Notes: generated by a model from the letters alone, not told the origin. 64,000 nucleotides of DNA from Siphonodentalium dalli (GCA_032622095.1 CP136066.1:114165319-114229318); one strand, 5' to 3'; numbered from the stretch's first letter, positions 1-12,560 are shown. Made by a program: numbers and translations.

Positions 1-905
1 GCACTGTGCGGTCCATTTGTATGAACACTTTTCAATAAAATTGTATGTTTGTTTACCCCCACCCCATCTCCCCAACCCATGTATATGCATGCACATATGG
101 AACGCAACAATCAAAATATTGTACTTTAACTATACTGAAACAGGCTCAATTCGGGAGACTTTATTTAGCGGGGAGGGGTCTACAGCCCCTTTCTGCGCAT
201 CGCGCACATTATATGATCTTAAACTGCGTAAGCTTCGTGCACATTTATATAGGGAGCTTGCAGCACATTCTAAACGGACTCCCTTTGGAAGCTGTATTCA
301 GCATGCAGCCTACCGTGTATAATGATCACACGCCCTGCACTGCGCGGCCCATTTGTATGAACACTTTATTTCAATAAAACTATATTTCTGCCCCCACCAT
401 CATCTCCCCAACCCACGCATATATGCAGGCACATATGGAACGCAACAATCAATATATTTTACTTTATCTATAGGGCCTACTAACGCTGAAGGGGTCACTC
501 TCACCAAAAAAAGTGCTGAAGGGTACACAGGGTTTGAAAATGTGCTGACGGGTACACAGGATTCGTGATCGGCACGAACACCATTACTTAAATTGTGTTT
601 ATGAAAGTCTGGCGCCCATTAGCAGTTTGTTTTCAGTACATTTTAATATTCATGGGAACATAAACAATTATTCTCTAACAGAAATCATGGCAGATACGAA
701 AACTGAATGCCTTTAGAACGACATTTCAGCACATTTTGAAAACCCTGTGTACCCTTCAGCACTTTTTTTGGTGAGAGTGACCCCTTCAGCCCTACTAACT
801 GAAGCAGGCTCTATTCGGAACCTTTATTTAGCGGGGGGCTGCAGCCCCTTAGTGAGCTTCGCGCACATTATGTGAATTTAAACTGAGTGCGCTTCGCGCA
901 CATTG
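1..905. repeat. Direct duplication of a ~336-bp repeat unit, second copy split by a MITE
   Basis: The sequence from position 1 recurs from position 337 (shared words GCACTG.GCGG.CCATTTGTATGAACAC and ACATATGGAACGCAACAATCA). The second copy is interrupted at 485 by an inserted element and resumes at 800 with the GAAGCAGGCTC..TTCGG and TTATTTAGCGGGG words of the first copy. Small ORFs here differ between copies and look non-coding. Confidence 0.8.
485..790. mobile_element. MITE with ~64-bp terminal inverted repeats and 9-bp target duplication
   Basis: The ends are inverted copies beginning GCTGAAGGGGTCACTCTCAC. The inner part of each arm (GTGCTGAAGGGTACACAGGG) also pairs. The element is flanked by the exact direct repeat CCTACTAAC at 476-484 and 791-799. 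It is 306 bp with no coding capacity. A 9-bp target duplication is typical of Mutator-like (MULE) elements, so a MULE-mobilised MITE is the best guess. Confidence 0.88.
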
Positions 906-1539
906 TGATCTTTTAAACATTTATTCTTTGATCAGATTTGCACTCAACCGAAAGATTAAAAGAACATTAATTAGCGTCGGCAGTATTGTTTACACTGCAA
1001 GCCCTATTATTAGGCCTGTCCTGTGAATGTGATTTTTCTAACTGAGTTTGGCGAGTTCACAGTACCCACTGGCGGGAGGTCAGACTGTCCATTCGCCATC
1101 TTCCGTGTATACCGGTAGTCATTCGATACCACACTCATTGCACAACTTTCGTATCAAAGACAGCATTATTTACATATGTTCAAACCCAACTGGCGAATTA
1201 AAATACCATATTAGCACCCATGCCAACGACGAACGTTCGAGTCTTGACTCTGCACCCCACTACATCCACCCATTCCCAACGACGGTAGAACGTTCGAGTC
1301 TTGACTACACCCCACTATACATGCACTTCCGCGACAAAATCAACATTCGTTATCTAAATTCGCAATGAACCTGAACTGACACATTAATTTAGCGCTTATT
1401 TCCAACAACGCTTTGGTTGAGCGCATGGAAGTTTCGCCTACAATAGCAAAGCAAGTGTTGGTTTGCGTTCGACGTCAATGACGTCATTTGGACAAACGTC
1501 ATAAGAAATAGTGTCTACTTGAGTGCAGATATTGCATTT
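906..1539. other. No recognised gene
   Basis: No conserved coding signal was seen; the 106-codon ORF at 1048-1368 resembles nothing I know. The stretch near 1470 contains two close TGACGTCA-type words (GACGTCAATGACGTCATT), which resemble CRE sites but have no gene beside them. Confidence 0.5.
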
Positions 1540-1738
1540 GGGGACCATGTTAGATCTCAGGTTTGCTTGGACCAATCGGCGTGAAATTTGGTGAGTCACC
1601 TTTTATGCCACACTATAGTCCGTGGTACAAATTTGGGCCACATTGGATTCATGGTTAAAAAGTTATAAACGCATCAAAAGCGTGACCGAGTTATACACAC
1701 ACACACAGATACACACACACACACACAGACGACGGGTT
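1540..1738. repeat. Dispersed-repeat fragment ending in a (CA)n tract
   Basis: The phrase GGCGTGAAATTTGGTGAGTC, followed by GTTATAAACGCATC and a CACACA/CAGA tail, belongs to a class of invertebrate repeats that share a 'GAAATTTGGT' core and an ACAGACAGAC-like tail. The microsatellite covers about 1695-1730. Confidence 0.5.
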
Positions 1739-3174
1739 TTATATATATAGATACATGTGTATGTCCACAATGTGTCTTTAACTATTTAACACCGCCATAC
1801 ACCTGCTGACGTGATTTGACCTCTCAACACTACTCCCTGGTGATGTGTTTTGACAGGTATATAGATTTCCAAATGTTTTTAAAAAAATCGTGTCTAAATC
1901 TTAAATCAGTCCCCTGCAACCATGTCTTGCACAAACAAACTCATTTTGGAGGAATTAAGTTGTTGTGAAGTGCAAAGTGGGGCAATTATGCAACTTTTAA
2001 TCTATCTGAACTTGTGCGCTTCTTTGCTAAATTTAAATCTGGGTTTTCCCGTGTTTTGATATTTACTTGTCACAATAAATTGGCTATTTTGCTGATAACA
2101 AACATGATATTAAGTTTTGATGCCTTATACATCACTTCAATGCGGCCTGATATTTTAAGTCATGTTTCTATAGTAAATCAATTTATTTTTTGTTCAGACA
2201 TCTATTTCAATCATATAGATTATAGAAAGTTTTATGAATGTTCATAAACTGGCATTTTGTCATTGTCCATAGGTGTTTGCTGGGGAAACGTCACAGAAAC
2301 GTCAAATCATGTCACTAAGTGTTAAAGAGTAATTCTAATGCACTTAAGCCAATATACCCCCGGAAACATCACATATTTGTGGGGGGTTATTCATCGATAA
2401 CCTGTCGCAATGTATAGTCCGGTTCACCGCTTCAATGTTAGATATTCCTACGTGCCAATATTGCCGTCGGCTAAATTCCTAATCTCCTCCCTCATGGTGT
2501 CCATGCCCAATCCAGCTCCGCACACTGTTCTGTTTATCTCTGTGACGTCACCCTTACGCAGTACACGCCGGGGTCGTTATGGAGTAGATGTATAGAGTAA
2601 CTGTTGGCGCCCGGTCTACTGACTTCCATTACTAGCTCGTTGCTATATAATCAAACCAGACATCGCTTTTGTCGAAATTTGACAGTCAGTACATTCGCCC
2701 TGTATACATGTACTTTCAGAAAGCACAAAACACCATGCCGTTATATCCCATCAATATCATTGTTTCGATATCATTTGACCAAATTTCTTGACATGAAACC
2801 GCGACAAATACGGTGTGAAATACATCTCATTGAGTAAACAATTTTCCATTGTTTCAAATTCAATTCAATTCAAGTTCGCGGTAATATAAAAAAAGCAATT
2901 TGTAAGTGATAAAATTCTGAAAAAGACATCAACTACATGCAGAAACTAATTGTTGTGCATATTTATTTCTAACGAGGTGGCAATTTTTCATCTTTATCAG
3001 CATTTTTAACGATAAGAGCGATGTTAATTGGGGGACTATATTTTATCTAACTCATTAAATTTAAAATAAAAAGTCGTGAATTGGCTGAGTGTTTTCTATG
3101 GCCGCACATTTCGTTGATAATTACGAGGCATTTGTTTGTCTAAATAACGTTTTAAGTTCGAAGAGCATTAGAAT
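1739..3174. other. No recognised gene; one partial fold-back relic
   Basis: No exon-like conservation was seen. Around 2700-2750 the words TGTAC..TTTC.GAAA.CACAAAACACCA and CCGTTATA repeat the right arm of the fold-back element at 3175-3445, so this is probably a degraded end of the same family. Confidence 0.45.
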
Positions 3175-3445
3175 GGGGATAACAGTGTGGTGTTTTGTGA
3201 TTTCGGAAAGGTACAGGGCGAATATACTGTGGCAAATACCCGTTAATGGGCTCCGGCTCTGCCGTCGCCCATTAACTAAATTTGCCACAGTTTATATTTG
3301 TGATTTCGGAAAGGTACAGGGCGAATATACTGTGGCAAATACCCGTTAATGGGCTCTGGCTCTGCCGTCGCCCATTAACTAAATTTGCCACAGTTTATAT
3401 GCCCTGTACCTTTCCGAAATCACAAAACACCACACCGTTATCCCC
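3175..3445. mobile_element. Fold-back (palindromic) element with internally duplicated arm
   Basis: The left end GGGGATAACAGTGTGGTG and right end CACCACACCGTTATCCCC are inverted repeats that continue through GTGATTTCGGAAAGGTACAG. The block from the GTGATTTCGGAAAGG word to GCCACAGTTTATAT occurs twice in tandem (about 3196-3299 and 3300-3400). Non-autonomous; the superfamily is unclear and I could not define a target duplication. Confidence 0.8.
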
Positions 3446-4014
3446 TAAAAGATTACACTATTATTCCAGTCATTATCCCAGTCAACATAGCAGTTGAAGA
3501 AAAATGGTTTTGCTCTTGATTTCTGCTAACATTTATCATCACAGTCTGAGGCTGGCAGAGAAAAACAATTAGATCTACTCGCAGGTCTTCGTATAAAACT
3601 TAAGCCATATATATATCCTACATTACTGCAAATTTTCTCAATAATCAGCAATAATTTGTAAATAGTAATATAACAATGTCAGTGGTGTATAAAACCGTCT
3701 ATTGATCATTCATCCTAGTTCAATTTGTTAATGGTCCAGGCAGTGTGTTGTCCCTTTTGATTTTTATGGCTGTTTATCACTAGCTGCTTTATGGCAATTG
3801 AATATATCCGTTTCTGTGTCGTCTTAATGACTAATGATGGTATGATCAATACAGATTTTCATCATTAGCTACAAAATTGCTCCCTTTTTATTGGCTATTA
3901 TATCGGGAATTATAGGGTACCACACACATTTCTTTATTTAGAACCAGCATTTCACAAATGTTTAGACTTGTCCTCTGATGTGTTTCCACTTTTAGAGTTA
4001 ATTCACTTGATTAA
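3446..4014. other. No recognised feature
   Basis: AT-rich sequence with no coding signal and no repeat that I could match elsewhere in the window. Confidence 0.4.
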
Positions 4015-4400
4015 AGGTCCCCATACCATCAAGATACAACAACAACAATATTTCTTCAAAATACGCTTTAGCTATCAGAATCAATTTATTGCAACAAAAT
4101 AATGTTAACCACTGTCAACTATGGTATCAAATTTCTCAAAACTTGTTATTTATCAATATTTTGTTGAACAAAATATGGCCGTATTATCACTAAAGAATCA
4201 CAAAAATTGACCATATTGCCATTTGATTTTAGAGTTATCCATCTTCATCTGCAAATTTGTCTGAGACACTCCGTTTAACCACGTGTTTCTGGGCCACATA
4301 TTATAACACATCTCGAGAAATAAAAAACTTCAAAAATCGTTATCTGATCATTCTGAGCTTTGATGGGTGACTCGACTCAAATCGACTCATGTCTTCTTTA
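4015..4400 (-). repeat. Dispersed repeat family A, copy 1
   Basis: Reverse-oriented copy of a family also present at 14095-14470 and split across 19545-19803 and 25000-25195. Shared words include CCATACCATCAAGATACAAC, the TTGCAACAAAATAATG stretch, and GCAGATGAAGATGGATAACTC on the other strand. No coding capacity. Confidence 0.75.
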
Positions 4401-4494
4401 ATATTCTAGTGTATAAAATAACATTTGAAACAAGAATTGCCAGCTGGAAGATATTGTATTATTTTATATTGAATTTTCTATCCATGTATTTCAT

Positions 4495-5335
4495 ACTAGC
4501 TGGGTACCCGGCGCTGCGCGGGTAAAGAATGAGCAAATTATATTAGCGACCTTTCAAGTCAATTAAATTAATTATTAGTCAACTGAGGTAAACACCTATT
4601 GCATGACACTCTCTGGATAAAGTTACCTCTAATAAACACTCTTTATTGCTAATTATTAGTGCCCCTTTAAAAGTCATATGAGGTCAACAGCACCTATCCC
4701 ATGACACTCCCCGTGTCACATTACCTATGTGTGTCAATTTTCCCATATGTCTTCTGAGCTGATAAATGCTCTTCATTGATCATCTGTATTAATATAAGAT
4801 AGTCCCCCCCTTTAAGTCATCTGATGTCAAAGTCGCCCATATTCCTCTGGTCAGGTGACCCCTGTGTAACAATTTTCCTACATATCGTCTAAACATATCG
4901 TCTTTATTGCTCATATATGATAATGCAATTTTTAAGTTCCCCTATATGGTCAACGGCACCAATTCAATGGTACTCCCTGTTTTGCAATTTACCCCTGTAT
5001 ACCAAATTTCTAGCGACATGGGTCCAACCATTTTGGTTATAAACAGATGATTACAGGCTTAATTAGAATTCTTCTTTATAGTGCCCCTTTAAGTCATCTG
5101 AGGTCAACAGATCCTATCCCATGATATTCCTCGGGTCAATATACCCCTGCAAATAAATTTTCAATGACCAGATTTCAACCGTTTTGAGTATATAATTAAT
5201 TATTTAGTTAAATTAAGTATTAGTGTCAACGGCACCTATCCCCTGACACTCCTTGGGTGTCAATTAACCCCTGTGTACAAATTGTCAGCTCAGAAGCCAG
5301 ACAAACTAACATAATTGAGTTTTTAGCTGAACGCT
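4495..5335. repeat. Dispersed repeat family C with internal ~160-180-bp degenerate tandem units
   Basis: It begins ACTAGCTGGGTACCCGGCG, a start seen in many invertebrate interspersed repeats, and ends near CCAGACAAACTAACATAATTG. Inside, the phrase 'CCTTTAAGTCATCTGAGGTC ... CCTATCCCATGACACTCC ... TTACCCCTGTGTA' recurs about five times with drift. A shorter copy lies at 8990-9165. Confidence 0.7.
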
Positions 5336-5989
5336 GCCGTAAGGTGTGTTGTGGAGTTTTTGCGATGAGTATAGAATTGCAGTGTGTAGATTCTCTCGGG
5401 AGTTTGTAAAGTGAAATTAAGCCATTTCACAAAAAACGAGGATTTTGTATTTCCTGATGAGTTCTTTGCAGATGATCGTGTTATGGTGTTAGTGCGATAA
5501 ATGCTTTAATAATTTGGCCATCAAATGATTTAGAATGAAGAACTTGCATATATTCTGTGCATATTAAACATGTACAGGATTCAGATTTCTAGACCAAAGG
5601 GTGGCACTGCATGACTGTACCTGGTAATATACTGTGAATATCCAGTATGTTTGTTCATATGTGATTATTTTGTATAACCGGTATCAGATATCTGGAAGCA
5701 TGGGACGCATGCATGTTACTGATGATGACTGTATTAACATGGTCCTTGTGACGTTTTACATGTCACATTCCTCGCACGTGCATGCACAGCTGTTCTCGCT
5801 GTCATATGTTAAATTTGATTAAAACTAAATTATGGGAATTTTCCGGAGGTTGGCATTTATTCAGAATAATACTAAAAAGTATACTTGACAATTTCCTTAT
5901 ATTTTCAATAAATGAACATAGTTATTTTATTACTATTGAACTCGATGGTGTCTGCAGCGGGTTCATCTATTATATATTTTGGAACTTCT
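5336..5989. other. No recognised gene
   Basis: Short ORFs at 5634-5822 and 5782-6042 show no conserved features. Confidence 0.4.
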
Positions 5990-6350
5990 GTCTGTATGAC
6001 TGTATGTGTGTTCTAGACTCGAAAACTGCTCGACCGATCTGACTCAAATTTGGTATGTAGGCCTATTTTGATCCCGGGAACAATATTTGCGGGTCCAATT
6101 TCATGTGCGACCGTGTCCTTGACTTTTACCTCGCTCATATACGCTCATATAGGCATGTTTCTGGACCGATCCTACTCAAATATGGTATGTAGGCCTACTT
6201 TGATCCCGGGAACAATATGTGTTGGTCCAATTTCCTGTGCAACCATGTCCCTTACATTCACCTCTCTCATATATGCTCATATAGGCATTTGTCCAGACAC
6301 TGTATATTCTGCCCCGATGGAGGCGATCACAAAGATATCCCTAAATAGCC
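5990..6350. repeat. Two tandem copies of a ~125-bp dispersed repeat
   Basis: GACCGATC.ACTCAAAT.TGGTATGTAGGCCTA.TTTGATCCCGGGAACAAT occurs at about 6032 and again at about 6165, each followed by GGTCCAATTTC.TGTGC. The 117-codon ORF across it is a product of the repetition. Confidence 0.75.
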
Positions 6351-7124
6351 CAGACAAAGTCAGGTACATTCAGCTAGTTTCTTATATTTTGCATCAAAAT
6401 TAGGAATGACTTATAATCGCTTTTGCGAATTTGGAATATTGTGGAGGGGCGTCTTGATATATGATCGATAAATGCCTAATAATAATATTCCATGTAAAAT
6501 CATCATTTGTGACTACTGGGATCGCACGGCCTAAAACTTCCCGACATTGTGAGGTGCCTTTAATTTTGTTTGATTTACGTTCACGTCTGAATAATTTCAT
6601 GTTATTTCCCGCTATGTGGTATTCTGAAATGGATTGCAGTCAACATCGTGCATGTTCTGTCATAAAATCAAGGTTTCACATTCTCCATCCCAATTAGAAC
6701 AAATTGCAGCAGTCACAACATTATTATTGTCATTATTAGATGACACGGTGTGTGATGTAACGGACAAGTACATTATTGATAACACATAAATATTGATGAG
6801 GAAGCATTGGAATACCCTGCTACATGTATCCAAGAATAAATCAACTACTCACTGGCACGTACTTCACAGATACAAATGATTCCTTGACACACTATCAAAG
6901 TAAGAGACACCTGTGTATTGTTTCCGACAATATGATACAATTAAAGCTATTCAGAAATGTCTTACTACTTGAGTGACATCCACAAGTACAAACTATTTAA
7001 ATATGCAATTGAAAGAGGTGTTTCTTGTTAGTGCATTTAATATATTGATGGCAAACAATTGAAGACAGCTGGATAAATTGCTGTTTTTTATGAAGTTTGT
7101 TTGTATAGTATATGAAAGCTTTTT
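6351..7124. other. No recognised gene
   Basis: Neither strand shows a conserved coding region. Overlapping ORFs at 6400-6600 (-) and 6461-6697 (+) are mutual shadows. Confidence 0.4.
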
Positions 7125-8985
7125 ATCTCAACTTTTGAGTTTGAGCTATTGCCATGGGTCATTTGGGCGTAGGTACATCCCTTAACAATTTCCATTAGCA
7201 TGGGCAACAGGTCTCAACTTTGGTTGTATCTTTGTGATATTTGTCATGACTGTTTACATTTAACATGCAGATTGGAACGAGTCATTTTTGGGTCATTAGG
7301 CAAAAAAAATATGGTGGCCATCTTGGATTTCAAAATTCAATCCATCTGCACGGGCTTCAGGCCATACCGTCTAATCATCATGAAACTTGCCTTGTACGTT
7401 GACAATGACATGTAGATGGGAACAATATGTTATGGGGTGAATCGGCTAAAACACATGGCTGTCATCAGCCATCTTGATTTTCAGTATTAAACAATGTACA
7501 GGCCGTACAGTTGGTCTCATCATTATCAAATTTGTCATGGCTTTTGACATGTAAATAGCAACAAGATAATTTGGGGTAATTTGGAAAGAAATCATAATCT
7601 TTTATTTAACTCTTTGCATCCTTTGGCAAACCCTACAGGTCACATCTGCTTGTGCTCATCACCAACCATCATATGGATCTTCGGCGTGACCTCTAGACGG
7701 GAGCCTCCCTTTATTCTGAAATTCGTTAAATACATGGCCGCCAGCAGCCATCTTGGATTTCAAATTTGAATCCATCGGCACACCCTGCGTTTATTAGAGA
7801 ATTGCTTTGAAAATTTACAGGCATGTTTAGGATCACCTTTAGATTGGGGTTATCAAATTTGAGCTATTTTCGATGGAAAACATGGCTGCCGGCAGCCATC
7901 TTGGATTTTACTCTTTGCATGACCAGTGTTCACGCTGGGCCAAAAAATTTGTTTGCCAATTCTGATTTTTTTTGGCCAAATTAAAAAAACTTTGGCCAAA
8001 TTAAATCCTAATTTTCTATTCTCACAATTAATGAATATTTTTGTTTTAACATCTAACATTGTATATAATTGTGTCCATACCTTCAAATACCATGTCTAGA
8101 CTTCTTTAATCCCACCATTGTTACTTGACAATATACCACTACCCACCATGATAGGAGACTATATCACCCCTAACAATATACATGTATAGTCTATTAATAT
8201 TATATTTATTGGTAATTGTACTTTTCCATGTGTGTATATTATAAATATAACTATCCTATCCTATGCTATCATTCTACCATTCAGCCCTGTGACAGACAAA
8301 GAATTCATTAGTGTTAATTCTCATTATTGTTTTATTACATTGTTTGATAGTCCATTGCCATCAGTGCCTTTGTTACCCGTTAAGCTGTATCACCTAATCA
8401 ATTAAAAGATGATCATACTAAAAAAGTTATTCTCATGTTGCTCCCGTTACAAAATCAATTTGGGTTTTTAAATGAGTTTTCCGATTTTGGGGGTAAAAAT
8501 ACTTTGCCAAATTAATTATTTTGGGCTATTTTCAAAAAAATTGGCCATTGGTCCATTTGGCCTATGACAGTGTGAACCCTCTGCATGATTAAATCCTCTG
8601 AGACACCCTACAGACAATTTTACATTATAATTCATCAGCATACCCTGCAACCCGCATTCATCAAAGAAATGTTTTGAGAGTTTACAGGCTTGTTTAAGAT
8701 CATATCTAGATGAAACTATCAAAGTTTTAACGATTTTCGATGAAAAAACATATGGCGCTGGTAGCGATCTTGTATTTTATACTCTTTACATGACTAAATC
8801 ATTCATCATATAACCATAATTTCCCATCAGATTGATCCCAAACTTCATATGGTACTCCAGTTTGACCTCAAGTAATACTTAAAGATTTATACTTTCCGTT
8901 TTCCTTATCGCTCCATTGACTAATATATGACATTATCCTATATCCAAGGTGAGCTACATGCAATACCATTGACACTTTCATTTAA
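7125..8985 (+). mobile_element. Dispersed repeat family B, copy 1 (non-autonomous, internally repeated)
   Basis: It starts at a 'CTCAACTTTTGAGTTTGAGCTATTGCCATGG' type head and ends in the tail 'GACATTATCC...GTGAGCTACATG...ATTGACACTTTCATT'. Between are several degenerate units containing GGGAACGAGTCATTTTTGGG, a GGCCATCTTGGATTTCAAAA phrase and CTCTTTGCATGA. The same head, units and tail recur at 11265-12312. A hAT-like MITE interrupts it. Confidence 0.75.
7924..8583. mobile_element. hAT-like MITE inserted in the family B repeat
   Basis: The left end CAGTGTTCACGCTGGGCCAAA and the right end (reverse-complement CAGAGGGTTCACACTG then AGGCCAAATGG) are imperfect inverted repeats, both beginning CAG. 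The insertion splits a family B unit at CTCTTTGCATGAC, leaving CATGAC on the left and CATGAT on the right as a probable worn target duplication. The ends are unusually rich in TTGGCCAAATT words. Confidence 0.65.
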
Positions 8986-8989
8986 ATTA

Positions 8990-9165
8990 AATTAATTATT
9001 AGTGCCCTTGTAAGACATCTGATATCAACGGCTTGTATCCCATGATACTCCCCGAGTCAATTGACCCCTGTTTACAAATTTTTAGCACTGATGGTCCAGC
9101 CGTTTGGTCGCCCATAGCCTGTCAGACAAACAAAATTAAGTTTTATTAGAATAGATACTAGTAGT
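8990..9165. repeat. Dispersed repeat family C, partial copy
   Basis: It repeats the phrase of 4495-5335 (TGCCC..GTAAG.CATCTGA, CCCATGATACTCCCCGAGTC, CCGTTTGGTCGCCCATAG) and ends CAGACAAACAAAATTAAG, the usual tail of this family. Confidence 0.65.
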
Positions 9166-10599
9166 TTGAATGATTCAGAGGAAGATCAATACTTTTAAAT
9201 CCAATCATTCCACAAATTAATTTTACTTGTTTTTCTGCAACTGAATATCATCATCAACAGCATCATCATGTTCTACAGGACAAGTCTATGAAGACTTTCC
9301 GTCCCGGTATCAATTACATGTTATGTTAAATATGGGTAGCAAGAAATATGACATAGCGCTATTATGAGCGTCATACAGAAACGTTCTATTCACTGCAAAA
9401 TTACATGATCATCGTATTGATATCGTTTGCTGTATGAATACGCATCTAGTCATAGTTTGATCTCTTCAGGGGTGTCTGCATCTACAACAAATCTGGAGAG
9501 ACAGTTCCAATTATCTATAATCGATGTTTGTAGAAGTGTTACTCAATGTGTGTATAAGTATTACTCAATGTGTGTAGAAGCAGGCTTTCCTCCAGGCTTT
9601 GGGGAACGGGTCCTGTATCCGCTGAGGGGAAAATGCTTCAATGTTTTCAATGTCGTGGAAACACCAGTGGACCTATTTTTGTTGTATCGGCCAATAGAAG
9701 AATCAGAGAGTAGATTTACTGATCGTTTTGCATCCATTTTCTACCCAAGTTACTATGCTATCAACCGCAATAACTTTAAAACCTAGAAAATTTATTAGAT
9801 AAAAATGAATTGCCAGGTTATAGATCACCGATAGTATACGGAAACGCGCCCCTTGAAGTTAAACGACTCACTATTCAAGACTCGGCAGAAGTTCGGATGC
9901 ATAACGTGCCGGAATATAACACTCAGCAGATAGACGATTAGCAGGTTGGAAGCAATGAAGGAATAGAATAAAGGCGCAATGTTTAGTTCTAAATATCGAG
10001 CTAAATTATAATAAACATAGATAAGATGCTTTGAAAAAAATGGAGTTATATATATATTTTACAACATGAAGATAGAATCAGTGGGTATGATTAAATTATC
10101 GGCGGTCATTTTTCGTAACCTAACCGCAGCAACGTAACCAGTGGACTCCAAAGCATGTGTTCTAGCGATGTCGGGTTTGATCACTACATGTACCTCAGTT
10201 CATCCAGAGATGTTCCCTGGTTCATCTAACTGTGTCTGCAGGTTGGAGCTAAGCGTGCAACGTGCAGAGCCGGGTGTGTTCGTTCAGAATCCGGAGCATT
10301 TCAGTAAAAACTAAATAAAGTGTACTCTATATTCTAAATGGAACACATGAACCCTGCATGTTGAATGTTAGCTCCGGCCTACAGACATACTGACATCCAA
10401 CTTTTAGTGTTAGATCGGTCCGAATGTGTATTCTCGCTAGAAATCAAATAAAGTTGTCAACTATTTAAATTTCTAAGTACTGTCCCAAACAAAATTGAGA
10501 AGTAAACATCTTTATACATTTATACAAATGGAATAGGTCCTGTGGTATGACAGAAGGGGAAAAATTGGCTGGGGGAATGGGACCCTTAAAGGGACCCCC
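9166..10599. other. No recognised gene; one orphan 119-codon ORF
   Basis: The ORF at 9427-9786 (+) has a plausible mixed composition in its second half (GFPPGFGERVLYPLRG and following residues), but I recognise no domain, and no neighbouring exon supports it. It could be a degraded mobile-element fragment. The rest shows nothing I can name. Confidence 0.35.
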
Positions 10600-12560
10600 T
10601 GCCCTACTAGCAGAAAGCCTGGTAGAAGAGTTTTCCTATGTCTTCAGAAACCGGTTTAATTTGTAATTGTCACTTAAACTGCTTTCAAACAAGTTTTTGA
10701 CGGTGATATTGTAGTCTTCATTCCTGAGTTTATATAATTCAATTAAATCTCCCCTATATTAACGTCTATATTCGAGTGACATTAGATTGAGTTTTATTAG
10801 GCTCTCTCGGTATGTAAAGTTACAAAGTCAGGGAACTACATGTAGTTTTATAGTAGCCCTTTGTTGTACTCATTCCAACATCATACTCTGATATTTCAAG
10901 TGTGGACTACAGCAGTTTTGGCAATATTCAAGTATGGGTCTGACCATACTGACGAATAATGTTCTGAAAGTATCGTGATCCATGTTTGTGAAATTCTGAT
11001 TTATGATCCCCGTTATTTTATTCGCTCTACAGCATGCATACAGAATTTATATGTATATCAAATTTCAGTTTAGAGTCTCTGGTGACTCACAGGTCCCTAT
11101 AGGTTTCAGTAACTAAGATGGGTGAACATTGGTCAGTGTCTGACATGCATGTGATCATTTATTTACGGGTTGTTATGCCCAAAGTGAATAACATGAATAT
11201 TGCTTGAGTTGAACCCAAGCTGCCAGTTGCGACTCCATCTGCACACAGTGTCAATGTCTTTTTAGCTCAACTTACTTTGTAAGTTTGAGCTATTGCCATG
11301 GTTTGGCGTCCGTGTGTCCGTCAACAATTTCCTTTGGCGCGGGCTACAGGTCGTACCTTTGGTCTGACCTTTATGAAATTTGTCATGAATGTTGACATTG
11401 ACATGTAGATGGGAACGAGTCATTTTGGGGTCATTCGGCCAAAAAACATGGCCGCTGGCGGCCATCTTGGATTTCAAAATTCAATCCATTGGCGCGGGCT
11501 ACAGGTCGTACTGTTCGTCTGATCATCATGAAATTTGTCATGGATGTTAATATTGACATGTAGATGGGAACGAGTCATTTTGGGGTCGTTCGGCCAAAAA
11601 ACATGGCCGTCAGCAGCCATCTTGGATTTTACTCTTTGCATGACTAAATCCTTTGGCGCGGGCTACAGGTCGTACCTTTGGTCTGATCTTTATGAAATTG
11701 TCATGAATGTGGATATTGACATGTAGATGGGAACGAGTCATTTTGGGGTCATTCGGCCAAAAAACATGGCCGCTGGTGGCCATCTTGGATTTCAAAATTC
11801 AATCCATTGGCGCGGGCTACAGGTCGTATTGTTCGTCTGATCATCATGAAATTTGTCATGGATGTTAATATTGACATGTAGATGGGAACGAGTCATTTTG
11901 GGGTCGTTCAGCCGAAAAACATGGTCGCCAGCATTCATCTTGGATTTTACTCTTTGCATGACTAAATCCTTGGGCACAGGCTTCAGGTCGTACCTTTGAT
12001 CAGATCATTATGAGATTTGTAAAGGCTGTAGATGGGAACAGGTCATTTTGGGGTAATTCGGAAAAAAACATGGCTGCCGGTGGCCATTTTAGAATTTACT
12101 CTTTGCATCACTAAATCCTTTGGCACACCATAATCACCACATCCCTGATCCGATCATTATGAAACCTGTCATGAATGTTGATATTGATATGTACATCTCA
12201 TCTTACTTAGACATTTCAAATTAGCACCTTTCCTATTCTTCCATTTACTGTCAACCATTAAATTATTGCCCTACCTAAGTTGAGCTACAGTGTCATTGAC
12301 ACTTTCATTGTATATAAAAAGACATCAAAGTACCAACTATTTTGGTATCATCTGCGAAATTTTCCCCGAGGCAAGAATTTACACATTATGGTAGATCATT
12401 TATGAAGATCACAAATAAAATTGGCCCAAGGAGCGTTCCTTGTGGAACCCCACTCAAGACACATCTCCATTCAAAATAGCTGTTGCTTTAACTCGTTGTC
12501 AATTAGATAAAAATGCTGCTTCTATCCAATTGTATACATCTTGTTGTATGCCTTATCAGT
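10600..12560 (-). pseudogene. Decayed LINE reverse transcriptase (CR1/jockey-like), split by an insertion
   Basis: Reading the - strand from about 12560, frames broken by stops and shifts encode the RT palm signature [20 protein letters not shown] (about 12390-12455) and the catalytic motif ADDTK (about 12340-12360). After a gap they continue with DIDTVCRWSRNWQLGFNSS, a VRPILEYCQ segment and YRESLIKLNLMSLEYRR followed by GDLIELYKL, which are the usual order and wording of the region downstream of the RT domain in jockey/CR1-type LINEs. The gap (11265-12312) is filled by a family B repeat, so the LINE is older than that insertion. Several in-frame stops and frameshifts make it inactive. It lies upstream of the first QPCT exon in this window, probably in an intron, antisense to that gene. 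Confidence 0.9.
11265..12312 (+). mobile_element. Dispersed repeat family B, copy 2, inserted in the LINE
   Basis: It begins with AGCTCAACTTACTTTGTAAG, a small hairpin, and ends CTAAGTTGAGCTACAGTGTC with the ACTTTCATT tail. AGCTCAACTTA is therefore an inverted terminal motif. The body has about five degenerate units of ~170 bp, each with GGCGCGGGCTACAGGTCGTA, a GACATGTAGATGGGAACGAG phrase, CATTTTGGGGTC and CATCTTGGATTT. No ORF of note. It cleanly separates the two halves of a LINE reverse transcriptase. Confidence 0.8.

Noticed and set aside
9427-9786. Upstream QPCT exon candidate
   Set aside because: It lacks the expected zinc-site segment (around ...ATDSAVPCAMM) and does not resemble the family.
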